A stretch of 64,000 nt of DNA from an uncultured Acetatifactor sp. Its GTDB lineage: Bacteria > Bacillota > Clostridia > Lachnospirales > Lachnospiraceae. The notes beneath the pieces were generated by a model. The model was not told the origin of the DNA. It did not search any database and saw only the letters and a list, made by a program, of their open reading frames with translations. Every line of letters starts with the position of its first letter. Positions within the stretch are counted from its first letter, which is position 1. The translations under genes and the position numbers were made by a program. Shown in pieces: positions 35,542-44,580 of this stretch. Location of the stretch: contig NZ_CAJUCP010000024.1 of assembly GCF_910585425.1 (NCBI RefSeq), forward strand, positions 12,648 through 76,647, written 5' to 3'.

Positions 35542-36918
35542 ATGATGAAGACAGGTTTACGGAAATTGGGGGCACAGACTAGCTCAGGGGCTAGGGATTA
35601 CACCTTGTACAGAATGCTATATCCAATCGTGCTGGAGTTGATTTTCGCCTACATCTGCAGCAGCATCAACCAGATGATCATCAACAGCTTCTCCAGCCAG
35701 GCAATCGCCGCCACCACGGCGGTGGGGACTTTCTCATCGCTGATGCTGACTACCTTTGCCATCTTCTATGCCGGGCAGAGCATCCTCTTAGCGCCCTGCT
35801 GGGGCAGGAAGGAGTATGCGGAGGGCCGCCAGATTCTGACGGTGGGACTGATTGACAACATTCTGTTGGGGCTGGGGCTGGCCGTCATCTGGTTCTGCGC
35901 GGGAGGCTTCATCATGGGGCTGATTCATGTCCCCGCCGACCTCTGGGACATGTCCGGCGACTATCTGTCCGTGGCGCTGGGCCTGTCGGTCTTCCAGGGC
36001 GTCACTGCCACCTTTGCCACCGCTTTCCGGGCAATCGGCAAGATGAAGACCGCCATGGCAGGGAGCTGTCTCATCAACGGCAGCTGGATCGTGTGGGAAG
36101 CCCTGACTCTATGGCTGGTCCCCGCAGACTGGCAGGACATCCGCCACTATGCCCTTGCCGCCATCCTGGCCCATATCCTGGGATGCGCATTTTACATTCA
36201 CCAGGCCTCCAGGGATGAGAACATCCGCCTGAAGCTCCTCCACTCCAACTGGCGCGCCTCCTTTGGGGCCACCACCAGGCGGATCGCCCGCCTGGGCGTA
36301 TTCAGCGGAATGGAAAGCGTAATCTACGTGTTGTCCCAGACCATAGTGGTCTCCATGATCGGGACACTGGGCACGCAGTCGCTTCTGGTAAAGGGCTATA
36401 CCGCGAATCTGATCAATTATATCATCCTGCCGGCCTCCGCCATTCCTATCGCCGCCTCTACCCTGATTGGGCTGAGCCTGGGGAAGCGGGACGAGGGGCA
36501 GATGCTCCGGTATTTCCGCCAGAGCTTCCGCCTAGTCTGCGGCGCCACAGTGCTGCTGGAAATCGCGGCCCTTCTCTTCGGGCGGCAGTTCTTTGGCATG
36601 TATACAAGCGACCCGCAGTTATTGGACGCGTGCATGACGATTCTGAAAATCGAGATTGCCATGGAGCTGTTTCGGAGCATCGCCGCCCTGCTGGTAGCCT
36701 GCCTGAAGGCCATCGGGGATGTGCGGATGCCGTTCTTCATGGTCATCCTTGGCTCCCTGATCAATATCGGGGCCTCATGGCTCTTCGGCATAAAGGCGGG
36801 CCTGGGGCTCCCCGGCATTTGGATCGGCTACGGGGCGGATCTGGCCTTCCGCGGCATATGGGGACTCCTGTTATGGAGGAAACATACCAGACGCCACAGC
36901 TATCCTGTGTGGAAATAA
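35542..36918 (+). CDS. MATE family efflux transporter
   Basis: Cation-coupled multidrug or metabolite exporter of about 458 residues with some 12 membrane helices in two MatE repeats. Landmarks are LYPIVLELIFAYICSSINQMIINSF near the start, FATAFRAIGKMKTAMAGSCLINGSWIV in the first half and PIAASTLIGLSLGKRDEGQM at the start of the second. I placed the start at the ATG at 35542 (a tandem ATG follows). An upstream in-frame start at 35425 would add a tail unlike other MATE proteins. The ribosome site (GGTGGG) is weak. The substrate cannot be inferred. Confidence 0.88.
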   Translation: MMKTGLRKLGAQTSSGARDYTLYRMLYPIVLELIFAYICSSINQMIINSFSSQAIAATTAVGTFSSLMLTTFAIFYAGQSILLAPCWGRKEYAEGRQILTVGLIDNILLGLGLAVIWFCAGGFIMGLIHVPADLWDMSGDYLSVALGLSVFQGVTATFATAFRAIGKMKTAMAGSCLINGSWIVWEALTLWLVPADWQDIRHYALAAILAHILGCAFYIHQASRDENIRLKLLHSNWRASFGATTRRIARLGVFSGMESVIYVLSQTIVVSMIGTLGTQSLLVKGYTANLINYIILPASAIPIAASTLIGLSLGKRDEGQMLRYFRQSFRLVCGATVLLEIAALLFGRQFFGMYTSDPQLLDACMTILKIEIAMELFRSIAALLVACLKAIGDVRMPFFMVILGSLINIGASWLFGIKAGLGLPGIWIGYGADLAFRGIWGLLLWRKHTRRHSYPVWK

Positions 36919-36945
36919 TCAAGCTTGCAACGCTGCAGAGCAGAT

Positions 36946-36962
36946 AGTGTCCTTCGGACACT
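36946..36962. terminator. Short hairpin after the first MATE gene
   Basis: AGTGTCC (36946-36952) pairs with GGACACT (36956-36962) around a TTC loop, about 27 bases after the stop codon. Only a weak T-rich stretch (TTGGTATTTG) follows. It may partly end transcription before the next gene. Confidence 0.4.
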
Positions 36963-37061
36963 TTGGTATTTGACCCTCGCGGCATTCGCCAACTGGCCGT
37001 GCAAGCATGGCCGCTTGGCTCATTGCTCGCGGGAATAAAAAAACGAATGGAGCATAGCGAC

Positions 37062-39362
37062 ATGACGACAATGAATCCGGAATTCATCGAAAAAATCTAC
37101 GCCGGGTGGCTGGCAAAGGTCATCGGCGTGCGCCTGGGCGTTCCCATAGAGGGCTGGACCTATGAAAGAATCCAGGCCGAGCTGGGAGAGCTGACAGGAT
37201 ACCCGAAGGAGTACAGACAGTTCGCTGCGGACGACGACACCAACGGCCCCCTGTTCTTCCTGCGGGCCCTGGGGGACAGCGAGGAGGGCTACGATATTTC
37301 CGCCCAGGACGTGGGCAAGGCCCTGCTGAACTACGCCAGCTACGAATCCGGCTTCTTTTGGTGGGGCGGCTATGGCATCTCCACGGAGCACACTGCCTAT
37401 CTCAACCTCCGGGCCGGTGTGGAAGCGCCCCTGTCCGGCAGTATCGCGAAGAACGGCAGCACTGTGGCCGAGCAGATCGGCGGGCAGATTTTCATCGATA
37501 CCTGGGGCCTGGTAGCGCCGGGCAATCCCGACCTTGCCGCCAGATACGCCGAAAAGGCCGCCAGCGTCACCCACGGGGGCAACGGCGTCTACGGGGGCAT
37601 CTTCGTGGCCAGCTGCATCAGTTACGCTTTTATGGAAACTGATATTCGGAAAATCATAGAAAAAGGCCTGTCCTACATTCCCGCGGACAGCGAATACACG
37701 AAAGTAGTCCGCAGCGTCATGGCCTTCCATGAGGCAAATCCGGCGGACTGGCGAAAAGGCTACGGTTACGTCAGGGACAATTTCGGCTACGACAGATACC
37801 CGGGGGCCTGCCATATCATCCCCAACATCGGCGTGATGATCGTCTCCCTGCTCTATGGGGAGGGGGATTTCGCAAGGACGCTGGACATCTGCAACATGTG
37901 CGGCTGGGACACGGACTGCAATGTGGGCAACGTGGCCACCATCATGGGCGTGCGCTGTGGGTTGGAGGGCATCCCCGAGGCCCTGCGCAGGCCCATTCAC
38001 GATATCCTGATCTGCTCCAGCGTCATCGGCTCCCTGAACATCATGGACATCCCCCAGGGCGCTGATTATATCGCCAAGCTGGCCGCCGCGGTGGCCGGAT
38101 GGGATCTGCCGGAGCCCTGGAGGGAAATCCTGAGTCGGAAGCATACCGGATGCCATTTCGAGTATCCCGGTTCCACTTTCGGGCTGCGGATCAGGGCCAT
38201 AAGCCCGGAGCAGGCCGCAGCTCTCGGTTCCCTGTGCGGCAACAGCCAGAATTCGGCTCCCTCTGGCATTTCCACATGCGGCGACTGTCAGAATCCGGCT
38301 CTCTCTGACATTTCCACATGCGGCGACTGTCAGAGCCAGGCAACTGCTGATGACCTGCGCTGCCAGAACCAGGAGCCGCCCGCCGCCGACCTGCGCAATA
38401 CCGATTCGGATGCCCATACAGGAACCCGCGCACTGCTTGCCGCCGTCCCCCGGGCGGGCGGCATCGGGCATATGCTCTACAAAAAGACCTACTACATCCC
38501 CGAAGATTTCGACGACAACAGATACCAGCCAAGCTTCTCCCCAACGCTCTATCCCGGCCAGCGATTCTACGGCTTCTTAAAGCTTGCCCCAGGGAGCGGG
38601 GACTGTACCGCCCTGGCCTATGCGCACAATGCCTCCACCGGGAAGATTATAACCTCCGGGGAAGAGGTACGCCTGACCAAAGCAGAATGGAAAGAAGTCT
38701 CCCTGACCATCCCTTTCCTGGAAAACGGCCTCCTGGATGAGGCCGGCTTTATCCTGAAAGGGGACGCAGAGCAGAAAGATAAGCCCCTGGACATACTATT
38801 AGATGATTTCTATCAGGAGGGTGCGGCGGACTATACCATTGACCTGGCAGAATCCGCCATGGAGGTCTGGAGCTTCAGCCAAAGGGAAATCCGCCAGTTC
38901 ACCAGGCTGAAAGGCCTGACCTGGCTTGCCGATGACAGGCTGCACTTAAGCTGCGCGGATTTCGGCGAGGTATACACCGGCGGCTACGACTGGGACGACT
39001 ACGCCGCCACCTTCCATATCCGTCCGGAATGCCCCGGCTCCCATCTGGTGAACGTCCGCGTCAAAGGAGCCATCCGCTCCTATGCCGCCGGTTTCTATGC
39101 TCCGGGCAAGCTCGGCTTCTATAAAAATGAGAACGGCTATGTCCCCCTGGCGGAGACCGACTTCCCCTGGGAGCTGGGTTCTGACTATAGCATCTGCGTC
39201 ATGGCAAAAGGAAACCATTTCACCGTGACATTAAACGACCGGAAAATGCTGGAGGTCACAGACAGCAGCCATCCCTACTTAAACGGCGGCATTGGCCTCT
39301 CCGTCAGGGACGGCGGGCACATCAGCTGCCGCGGCATAGAGGTGGCACCCTGCCCCGCTTAA
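37062..39362 (+). CDS. ADP-ribosylglycohydrolase with C-terminal lectin-like domain
   Basis: 766 residues. The N-terminal 350 residues form a DraG-type fold with magnesium motifs FAADDDTNGP at about 55 and GWDTDCNVGNVATIMG at about 283. These enzymes remove ADP-ribose or act on related glycosides. Residues 390-460 are a Cys/Asn/Gln-rich linker with duplicated units. The C-terminal 280 residues look like two beta-sandwich modules (RFYGFLKLAPGSGDCTALAYAHNAS, FHIRPECPGSHLVNVRVKGAIRSYAAGFY). Linked to nearby GH110, this suggests a glycan-related role rather than reversal of protein modification, but that is inference. I chose the ATG at 37062, with GGAG 9 bases upstream. Confidence 0.82.
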   Translation: MTTMNPEFIEKIYAGWLAKVIGVRLGVPIEGWTYERIQAELGELTGYPKEYRQFAADDDTNGPLFFLRALGDSEEGYDISAQDVGKALLNYASYESGFFWWGGYGISTEHTAYLNLRAGVEAPLSGSIAKNGSTVAEQIGGQIFIDTWGLVAPGNPDLAARYAEKAASVTHGGNGVYGGIFVASCISYAFMETDIRKIIEKGLSYIPADSEYTKVVRSVMAFHEANPADWRKGYGYVRDNFGYDRYPGACHIIPNIGVMIVSLLYGEGDFARTLDICNMCGWDTDCNVGNVATIMGVRCGLEGIPEALRRPIHDILICSSVIGSLNIMDIPQGADYIAKLAAAVAGWDLPEPWREILSRKHTGCHFEYPGSTFGLRIRAISPEQAAALGSLCGNSQNSAPSGISTCGDCQNPALSDISTCGDCQSQATADDLRCQNQEPPAADLRNTDSDAHTGTRALLAAVPRAGGIGHMLYKKTYYIPEDFDDNRYQPSFSPTLYPGQRFYGFLKLAPGSGDCTALAYAHNASTGKIITSGEEVRLTKAEWKEVSLTIPFLENGLLDEAGFILKGDAEQKDKPLDILLDDFYQEGAADYTIDLAESAMEVWSFSQREIRQFTRLKGLTWLADDRLHLSCADFGEVYTGGYDWDDYAATFHIRPECPGSHLVNVRVKGAIRSYAAGFYAPGKLGFYKNENGYVPLAETDFPWELGSDYSICVMAKGNHFTVTLNDRKMLEVTDSSHPYLNGGIGLSVRDGGHISCRGIEVAPCPA
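38247..38330 (+). repeat. 42-base direct repeat coding for a Cys-containing linker
   Basis: Units at 38247-38288 and 38289-38330 are nearly identical and code for a 14-residue segment with SxISTCGDC. They extend the linker between the catalytic and C-terminal parts of the ADP-ribosylglycohydrolase. Confidence 0.85.
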
Positions 39363-39487
39363 ACCAAGACAGACTCCCGATAGCCCTGGCGTCAATCCGG
39401 TCTCTTTCTGGAACGCCCTCCGGAAGGTCTTCAGGCTGGCATAGCCCACCATCTCGCTGATCTGTTCCAGCGTGAGCCTTCCGGATT
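39359..39487 (-). pseudogene. Remnant of an AraC-type regulator C-terminus
   Basis: On the minus strand a frame encodes LTLEQISEMVGYASLKTFRRAF and KETGLTP, the second helix-turn-helix of an AraC protein. The normal ending YRESV and a stop codon appear only after a one-base frame change. No N-terminal part is present. The fragment touches the stop codon of the ADP-ribosylglycohydrolase gene and its DNA is also read, out of frame, as the last residues of the CmpB-like gene. Confidence 0.75.
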
Positions 39488-40132
39488 TTGCTGCATGATT
39501 TCCAGCTCCACTCCCGTGGCCTCCTGCCATGCCTGGCCGAAAGGCGTGGCTGCCAGGTCCGTGGCGTTGGCCGTTACCGCCGCTTCTTCTGCCATAGAAA
39601 TCCCCCGCCCCGTATTAGGCCGCACGGCACAGTAGGTGGCATCCGCGATGAACATCGCCAGCAAAATCAGGCACAGCACAATCCGCCATTTTTTCGCGAT
39701 TCTCTGATACAGCCTTTCATACAGCGGCAGCAGCAGACAGACCAGCCCCGTGCCGCCCAGGCCGAAGACCACAGCTCCCAGCAGACAGATCCGCCCGTTC
39801 AGATTCCAAGCGTGCCCGCTGTAATCCCACCAGCGGATGCCCCAGAGCCGCTCCAGGAACCAGCTGGTAAAATATTCCAGCCCGGAGCACAGCGCCATGG
39901 ACAAGAGGAACACCCGCACTGGCTTCCTCCGCAAGGGCCGCAGCAGAAGGCACAGCGCCAGCCCCCCTGCCCCGTATATCGGAAGGTAGGGTCCCCGGTA
40001 CACCCCTCTGTTGATGAAGGCATGCTCCGTGGCAAGGTACAGCCCTACCTCCCAGAGCCAGCCGATGAAGGCCAGCCCGAAGAACAGCAGCACATAATAG
40101 TCAAATTCGTGAGTCGTCTTTTTTCTCGTCAT
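39431..40132 (-). CDS. CmpB-family membrane protein with chimeric C-terminus
   Basis: 233 residues. Residues 1-180 form a complete putative ABC-transporter IV/CmpB domain with about five membrane helices: FIGWLWEVGLYL, NRGVYRGPYLPIYG, CSGLEYFTSWFLE, WWDYSGHAWNLNGRIC, ending at RPNTGRG. It is clearly related to the C-terminal half of the protein at 17380. The last 54 residues are foreign. The part containing TPFGQAWQEATGVELEIM looks like the start of a family 1 extracellular solute-binding protein, and the tail is out-of-frame AraC DNA. So a deletion has joined the gene to debris. The membrane part may still work. No good ribosome site is seen. Confidence 0.7.
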   Translation of the reverse strand: MTRKKTTHEFDYYVLLFFGLAFIGWLWEVGLYLATEHAFINRGVYRGPYLPIYGAGGLALCLLLRPLRRKPVRVFLLSMALCSGLEYFTSWFLERLWGIRWWDYSGHAWNLNGRICLLGAVVFGLGGTGLVCLLLPLYERLYQRIAKKWRIVLCLILLAMFIADATYCAVRPNTGRGISMAEEAAVTANATDLAATPFGQAWQEATGVELEIMQQNPEGSRWNRSARWWAMPA

Positions 40133-40349
40133 ACCAGCCAGTATGCCCGAATCCGCGCCTCCCTATGTATTCACCGGGAGCGGCAGATTCCCGGGGCTGT
40201 CCGTTTGCCGCTCCTCCCCATGGCTTTCATGGCTTTCGGCATGGAATCGGCCATAGAAATCGGCCATAGAATCCCGTTTTCACATTGATTTACCCCTGCA
40301 AGCGTGATAAGATAAGTCATATTTAATCAAGCACGAATGGAGAATCGTC

Positions 40350-41726
40350 ATGCAAAAGAAGAACCGACTCAAAGACGATGTGTTCTACCGCCAGATTTTC
40401 AAACTGGTGCTGCCCATCGTCATCCAGAACCTCTTAAGCGCCGCCGTCAGCTCCGCCGACGTAGTCATGCTCAATTACGTGGGGCAGTCCTCCATCTCCG
40501 CCGTATCCCTGGCCTCCCAGTACGCAAACGTGCTGTTCATGGTCTTCTACGGCCTGGGCACCGGGGCCACCATGCTCTGCGCCCAATACTACGGAAAAGG
40601 GGACATGAAGGCCATCCAGGTGGTGGAGGGCATCGCATTGCGCTTCTCCCTGGGCTTCGCCATGCTCTTCGCCGGCGCCGCATTCTTTTTCCCGGAGGGC
40701 ATGATGCGCCTCTTCACCAATGACGGCGAACTGATCGCCATCGGCGCCTCCTACCTGCGCTTCATGAGCGTCAGCTATCTGTGCTGGGGCATCATCGAGG
40801 TCTACCTGGCAGTGCTGCGCAGCATCGGCAGGGTCACTGTCAGCACAGCCATGAATGTGCTGGCCTTCTCCCTGAACATCATCCTGAACGCCGTGTTCAT
40901 CTTCGGCCTCTTCGGCGCGCCGAAGCTGGGGGCCATGGGCGTGGCCATCGCCACCTCCGCCTCCCGCCTGATCGAGCTGGCGGCCTGCTTCGCGGTGTCG
41001 GCCGCCAGCAGGGACATCAAGCTGGACTTCCGGTATCTCTTCGCCAGGAACAGGCTCCTGTTCTCCGACTTCGTCAGGCTCTCCCTGCCTGCCCTGGGAA
41101 ACGACATCAGCTGGAGCGTGGCCTTCTCCATGTACTCCGTCATCATGGGGCATATGGGCACGGACGCGGTGGCCGCCAATTCCTTCGTGGTGGTGGTGCG
41201 GAACTTCGGCACCATCCTGTGCTTCGGCATGGCCAGCGCCGGAGGAATCCTCCTGGGGAATGTGATCGGGGAGGGCAAGCTGGAGGAGGCCAGGGCGGAT
41301 GCGGGCAAGCTCATGAAGCTCACTGTCCTCACCGGGGCCGTCGGAGGCCTGATCGTGCTGGCGGCTACGCCTTTTGTGCTGAAATACGCCACCCTGACGG
41401 AGAACGCCATGCACTATCTGAAATACATGCTGCTGATCAACACCTACTATGTCATGGGCGCCGCCGTGAACACCACTTTGATCGCCGGGGTCTTCCGGGC
41501 GGGGGGCGACAGCCGCTTCGGCTTCATCTGCGATACCATCGACATGTGGTGCTATGCGGTCCCCCTGGGGTTTTTGGCCGCTTTCGCCTTGAAGCTCCCG
41601 GTGCTCTGGGTGTATTTCCTGCTGTGCACCGATGAGTTCGTGAAATGGCCCTGGGTCATCCGGCATTACCGCAGCGGCAAATGGCTCAACAACATCACCA
41701 GGGACGATCTCTTCATAGAGAATTAA
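40350..41726 (+). CDS. MATE family efflux transporter (second)
   Basis: 458 residues with about 12 membrane helices. The N-terminus reads FKLVLPIVIQNLLSAAVSSADVVML, with SLASQYANVLFMVFYGLGTGATMLCAQYYGKGD in the first repeat, MNVLAFSLNIILNAVFIFG, and the second repeat starting near LPALGNDISWSVAFSMYSVIMG. This is the NorM/DinF-like MATE pattern. GGAG lies 7 bases before the ATG. It differs clearly from the MATE protein at 35542 and is not a recent duplicate. The substrate is unknown. Confidence 0.93.
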   Translation: MQKKNRLKDDVFYRQIFKLVLPIVIQNLLSAAVSSADVVMLNYVGQSSISAVSLASQYANVLFMVFYGLGTGATMLCAQYYGKGDMKAIQVVEGIALRFSLGFAMLFAGAAFFFPEGMMRLFTNDGELIAIGASYLRFMSVSYLCWGIIEVYLAVLRSIGRVTVSTAMNVLAFSLNIILNAVFIFGLFGAPKLGAMGVAIATSASRLIELAACFAVSAASRDIKLDFRYLFARNRLLFSDFVRLSLPALGNDISWSVAFSMYSVIMGHMGTDAVAANSFVVVVRNFGTILCFGMASAGGILLGNVIGEGKLEEARADAGKLMKLTVLTGAVGGLIVLAATPFVLKYATLTENAMHYLKYMLLINTYYVMGAAVNTTLIAGVFRAGGDSRFGFICDTIDMWCYAVPLGFLAAFALKLPVLWVYFLLCTDEFVKWPWVIRHYRSGKWLNNITRDDLFIEN

Positions 41727-41863
41727 GGATAAAATTGTTGCGGAACAGGGCGCGATGTGCAATAATAGTGTGTAAAGAGCTTGGTCCCTGGCAGCCCGTC
41801 ATTCGATATCCGATGCGCTGCGGGATTCCTGTGGAAGAATTGAAAATAAAGAAGGTTCATCAA

Positions 41864-43210
41864 ATGAGCGATAGTCGAAATTGGAACGGCACAGGGGAGC
41901 AGATAAAGAGCGCCCTGTCCGAGGCCCTGCAGAGCGGGGATTTCAAGAATCTCAACGACCTGGTGTCCCAGACCGTGACGGATGCCATCAATGCGGCGGG
42001 GAAGCATGTCTCCTCCGGCAATACTACAAAGCAGTGGTCTTCCGGCGCAGGCTTCGAGGATGCCGATGCCCCGGAACAGAAACATGCCGATGCCCCTCCC
42101 ACTATCCCCCTGTGGCGGCAGCGGGCCATGGAACGGGAGCGCCAGCGGCAGAACCGGCTGATGCAGGAGTGGCAGAGCAGGCAGCAGCGCATGCAGAGCC
42201 AGCCCGCCCAGCCGTTCCGCAAGGCCCTCCCCGCCATCAAGGTCAAGAAGGTGGGCAGCGTCTCCAATGTGCTGTACCAGGTGTTCGGCGGCATCGGCTT
42301 CGGAATCACCGGGCTGATAGCATTCTTCCGGATATTCGCCCTTCTGTCAGGGGATACCACCCTGGGGGGCTGGATCGTGAATATCCTGTTCTTGGCAGGC
42401 TTCTACGGCATGATCCGTTTCGGCATCGGCCAGAAGAGGCGCCTGAAGCGGGCACAGCGCTATCTCCAGCTGTGCGATTACAGAGTATACGGCGAGATTG
42501 CCAAGCTGGCTGCCGGTACGGGCAAGAGCGAGAGCTATGTAGTCAGAGACCTGCAGAAGATGCTGGCCCTGGGCATTTTCCCCGAAGGGCATCTGGATCA
42601 GCAGAAGACCTGCTTCATGCTCAACGACGTGGTGTACCGGCAGTACCTGGAGGCGGAGCGCGGCCGGACGCTCCGTGAGACGGAGAACAGGCGATCGCTG
42701 GAGGACAAGACCCCCGAACAGAGGCCGGAACCCGCGCCGGAGGTTTCCAGGGAGCAGGAATCCGAGCTGCAGACCATGGTGGGCGAGGGCCAGGAATACA
42801 TACGCAAGCTCCGAGGCCTCAACGACAGGATTCCCGGCGAGGTGATATCCTCCAAGCTGTTCTGCCTGGAGAACCTCTTGAAGGACATCTTCGAAAGCGT
42901 GCGTACACATCCCGAGCAGATGCCCCGGATGCACAAGCTGATGAACTATTATCTGCCCACCACCCTGAAGCTGGTGGAATCCTATGAGGAATTCGACCGG
43001 GTAAGCTCTCCCGGGCCGGACATCGTAAAGGCCAAGGCCGAGATAGAGAACACTCTGGACACCATCAACGCCGCATTCCGGGAGCTCCTGAACACCCTGT
43101 TCCAGAACGCCGTGTTCGATGCCACCACGGACGCCCAGGTCTTAAAGTCCATGCTGGCCAGGGAGGGCCTGATGAAGGAAATGGCCTTTGCCGCCAACGA
43201 TAGCCAGTGA
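41864..43210 (+). CDS. XpaC-like membrane protein (5-bromo-4-chloroindolyl phosphate hydrolysis family)
   Basis: 448 residues. The N-terminal 120 residues are polar and rich in Gln and Arg (WRQRAMERERQRQNRLMQEWQSRQQ, coiled coil). Two membrane helices follow (VFGGIGFGITGLIAFFRIFALL and GWIVNILFLAGFYGMI), then a cytoplasmic helical domain (LKRAQRYLQLCDYR..., YYLPTTLKLVESYEEF) typical of XpaC. Despite the family name no phosphatase motif is present. I chose the ATG at 41864 with GAAGG 8 bases upstream. It is 79 bases upstream of a TelA gene, the usual arrangement; the pair is linked to resistance against toxic anions and cell-envelope stress. Confidence 0.88.
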   Translation: MSDSRNWNGTGEQIKSALSEALQSGDFKNLNDLVSQTVTDAINAAGKHVSSGNTTKQWSSGAGFEDADAPEQKHADAPPTIPLWRQRAMERERQRQNRLMQEWQSRQQRMQSQPAQPFRKALPAIKVKKVGSVSNVLYQVFGGIGFGITGLIAFFRIFALLSGDTTLGGWIVNILFLAGFYGMIRFGIGQKRRLKRAQRYLQLCDYRVYGEIAKLAAGTGKSESYVVRDLQKMLALGIFPEGHLDQQKTCFMLNDVVYRQYLEAERGRTLRETENRRSLEDKTPEQRPEPAPEVSREQESELQTMVGEGQEYIRKLRGLNDRIPGEVISSKLFCLENLLKDIFESVRTHPEQMPRMHKLMNYYLPTTLKLVESYEEFDRVSSPGPDIVKAKAEIENTLDTINAAFRELLNTLFQNAVFDATTDAQVLKSMLAREGLMKEMAFAANDSQ

Positions 43211-43289
43211 ATGCCCGGATAAGCCCGAGCAGGACCGCGGATATAAATATAGAAGAAATAGGAGAAATGGAAGACTGGAGGAGACGAAA

Positions 43290-44447
43290 ATGAGCAATGA
43301 TTTAGACGAAATGCTGAGCCAGGGCCCCACCTTGACCTTCGAGCCCTTTTCCCAGCCTGAGGCCCCTGAAGTGCCTGCGGCGGCCGAGGCCACGCAAAAG
43401 ATACCGGAGGCGGTGCTGACCCCTGCGGAACAGAAGATGGTGGACGACTTTGCCGCCCAGATCGACATTTCGAATACCCAGATGGTGCTGCAGTACGGCG
43501 CCGGCAGCCAGAAGAAGATCGCGGACTTCTCCGAGGGCGCGCTGAACAATGTGCGCACCAAGGACATGGGCGAGATCGGCCAGATGCTGGCGGATGTGGT
43601 CACCGAGCTGAAGGATTTCAACAATGAGGAAGAGGAAAAGGGATTCCTGGGCTTCTTCAAGAAGGGCTCCAACAAGCTGGAGAACCTGAAGATAAAGTAC
43701 GATAAGGCGGAGGGCAATATCAACAAGATCTGCCGGGTGATGGAGGACCATCAGGTGACCCTGCTGAAGGACGCCGCCATGCTGGACAAGATGTATGAGC
43801 TGAACCTGAACTACTTCAAGGAGCTGTCCATGTACATCCTGGCCGGAAAGAAGAAGCTGGAGCAGGCCCGGACAGTGGAGCTTCCCGCCCTCCTGGCCAA
43901 GGCGGAACGCAGCGGCCTTCCCGAGGATACCCAGGCCGCCAACGATTTCGCCGCCATGTGCGAGCGCTTCGAGAAGAAGATCTACGACCTGGAGCTGACC
44001 AGGACCATCTCCATGCAGATGGCGCCCCAAATCCGCCTGATCCAGAGCAATGACGCCGCCATGTCGGAGAAGATACAGTCCACGCTGGTGAACACCATCC
44101 CCCTGTGGAAGAGCCAGATGGTGATTGCCATAGGCTTGAGCCACTCCACCGAGGCCGCCAAGGCCCAGCGGGAGGTGACGGACATGACCAACGCGCTGTT
44201 GAAGAAGAACGCCGAGACCCTGAAGATTGCCACCATAGAGACCGCCAAGGAGACCCAGCGGGGCATCGTGGACATCGAGACCCTCACCGCCACCAACCAG
44301 ACCCTGATCAGCACCTTAGACGAGGTGATGAAGATCCAGGAGGACGGCCGGGCCAAGAGGAAGAGCGCGGAGGCGGAGCTGGGCAGGATCGAGAACGAGA
44401 TGCGCCAGAAGCTGCTGTCCGTCAGCCAGGCTTCCAGGCAGGTGTAA
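43290..44447 (+). CDS. TelA-family protein (toxic anion resistance)
   Basis: 385 residues, soluble and almost entirely helical. The core LTPAEQKMVDDFAAQIDISNTQMVLQYGAGSQKKIADFSEGAL, then GFLGFFKKGSNKLENLKIKY and the C-terminal TNALLKKNAETLKIATIETAKETQRGIVDIETL, is diagnostic of TelA/KlaA proteins, associated with resistance to tellurite and to some cell-wall-active agents. GGAGGAG lies 7 bases before the ATG. It follows XpaC and ends in a strong terminator, so the two form an operon. Confidence 0.94.
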   Translation: MSNDLDEMLSQGPTLTFEPFSQPEAPEVPAAAEATQKIPEAVLTPAEQKMVDDFAAQIDISNTQMVLQYGAGSQKKIADFSEGALNNVRTKDMGEIGQMLADVVTELKDFNNEEEEKGFLGFFKKGSNKLENLKIKYDKAEGNINKICRVMEDHQVTLLKDAAMLDKMYELNLNYFKELSMYILAGKKKLEQARTVELPALLAKAERSGLPEDTQAANDFAAMCERFEKKIYDLELTRTISMQMAPQIRLIQSNDAAMSEKIQSTLVNTIPLWKSQMVIAIGLSHSTEAAKAQREVTDMTNALLKKNAETLKIATIETAKETQRGIVDIETLTATNQTLISTLDEVMKIQEDGRAKRKSAEAELGRIENEMRQKLLSVSQASRQV

Positions 44448-44452
44448 AAAAT

Positions 44453-44505
44453 ATCCCACAGGAGAGCAAACTGTCGGCAAGACATTGCTTCCTGTGGGAT
44501 TTTTT
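44453..44505 (+). terminator. Terminator of the xpaC-telA operon
   Basis: A 10-base stem ATCCCACAGG (44453-44462) / CCTGTGGGAT (44491-44500) followed by TTTTT, just after the stop codon. It probably also helps end the converging nitrogen operon. Confidence 0.88.
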
Positions 44506-44580
44506 CAGAACCGCATTCCTGTCTCAGATAAAGACCGGGCTGCCGGGAAATGGCGGGAATGCCAGCTTCCCGGCAGAGCC

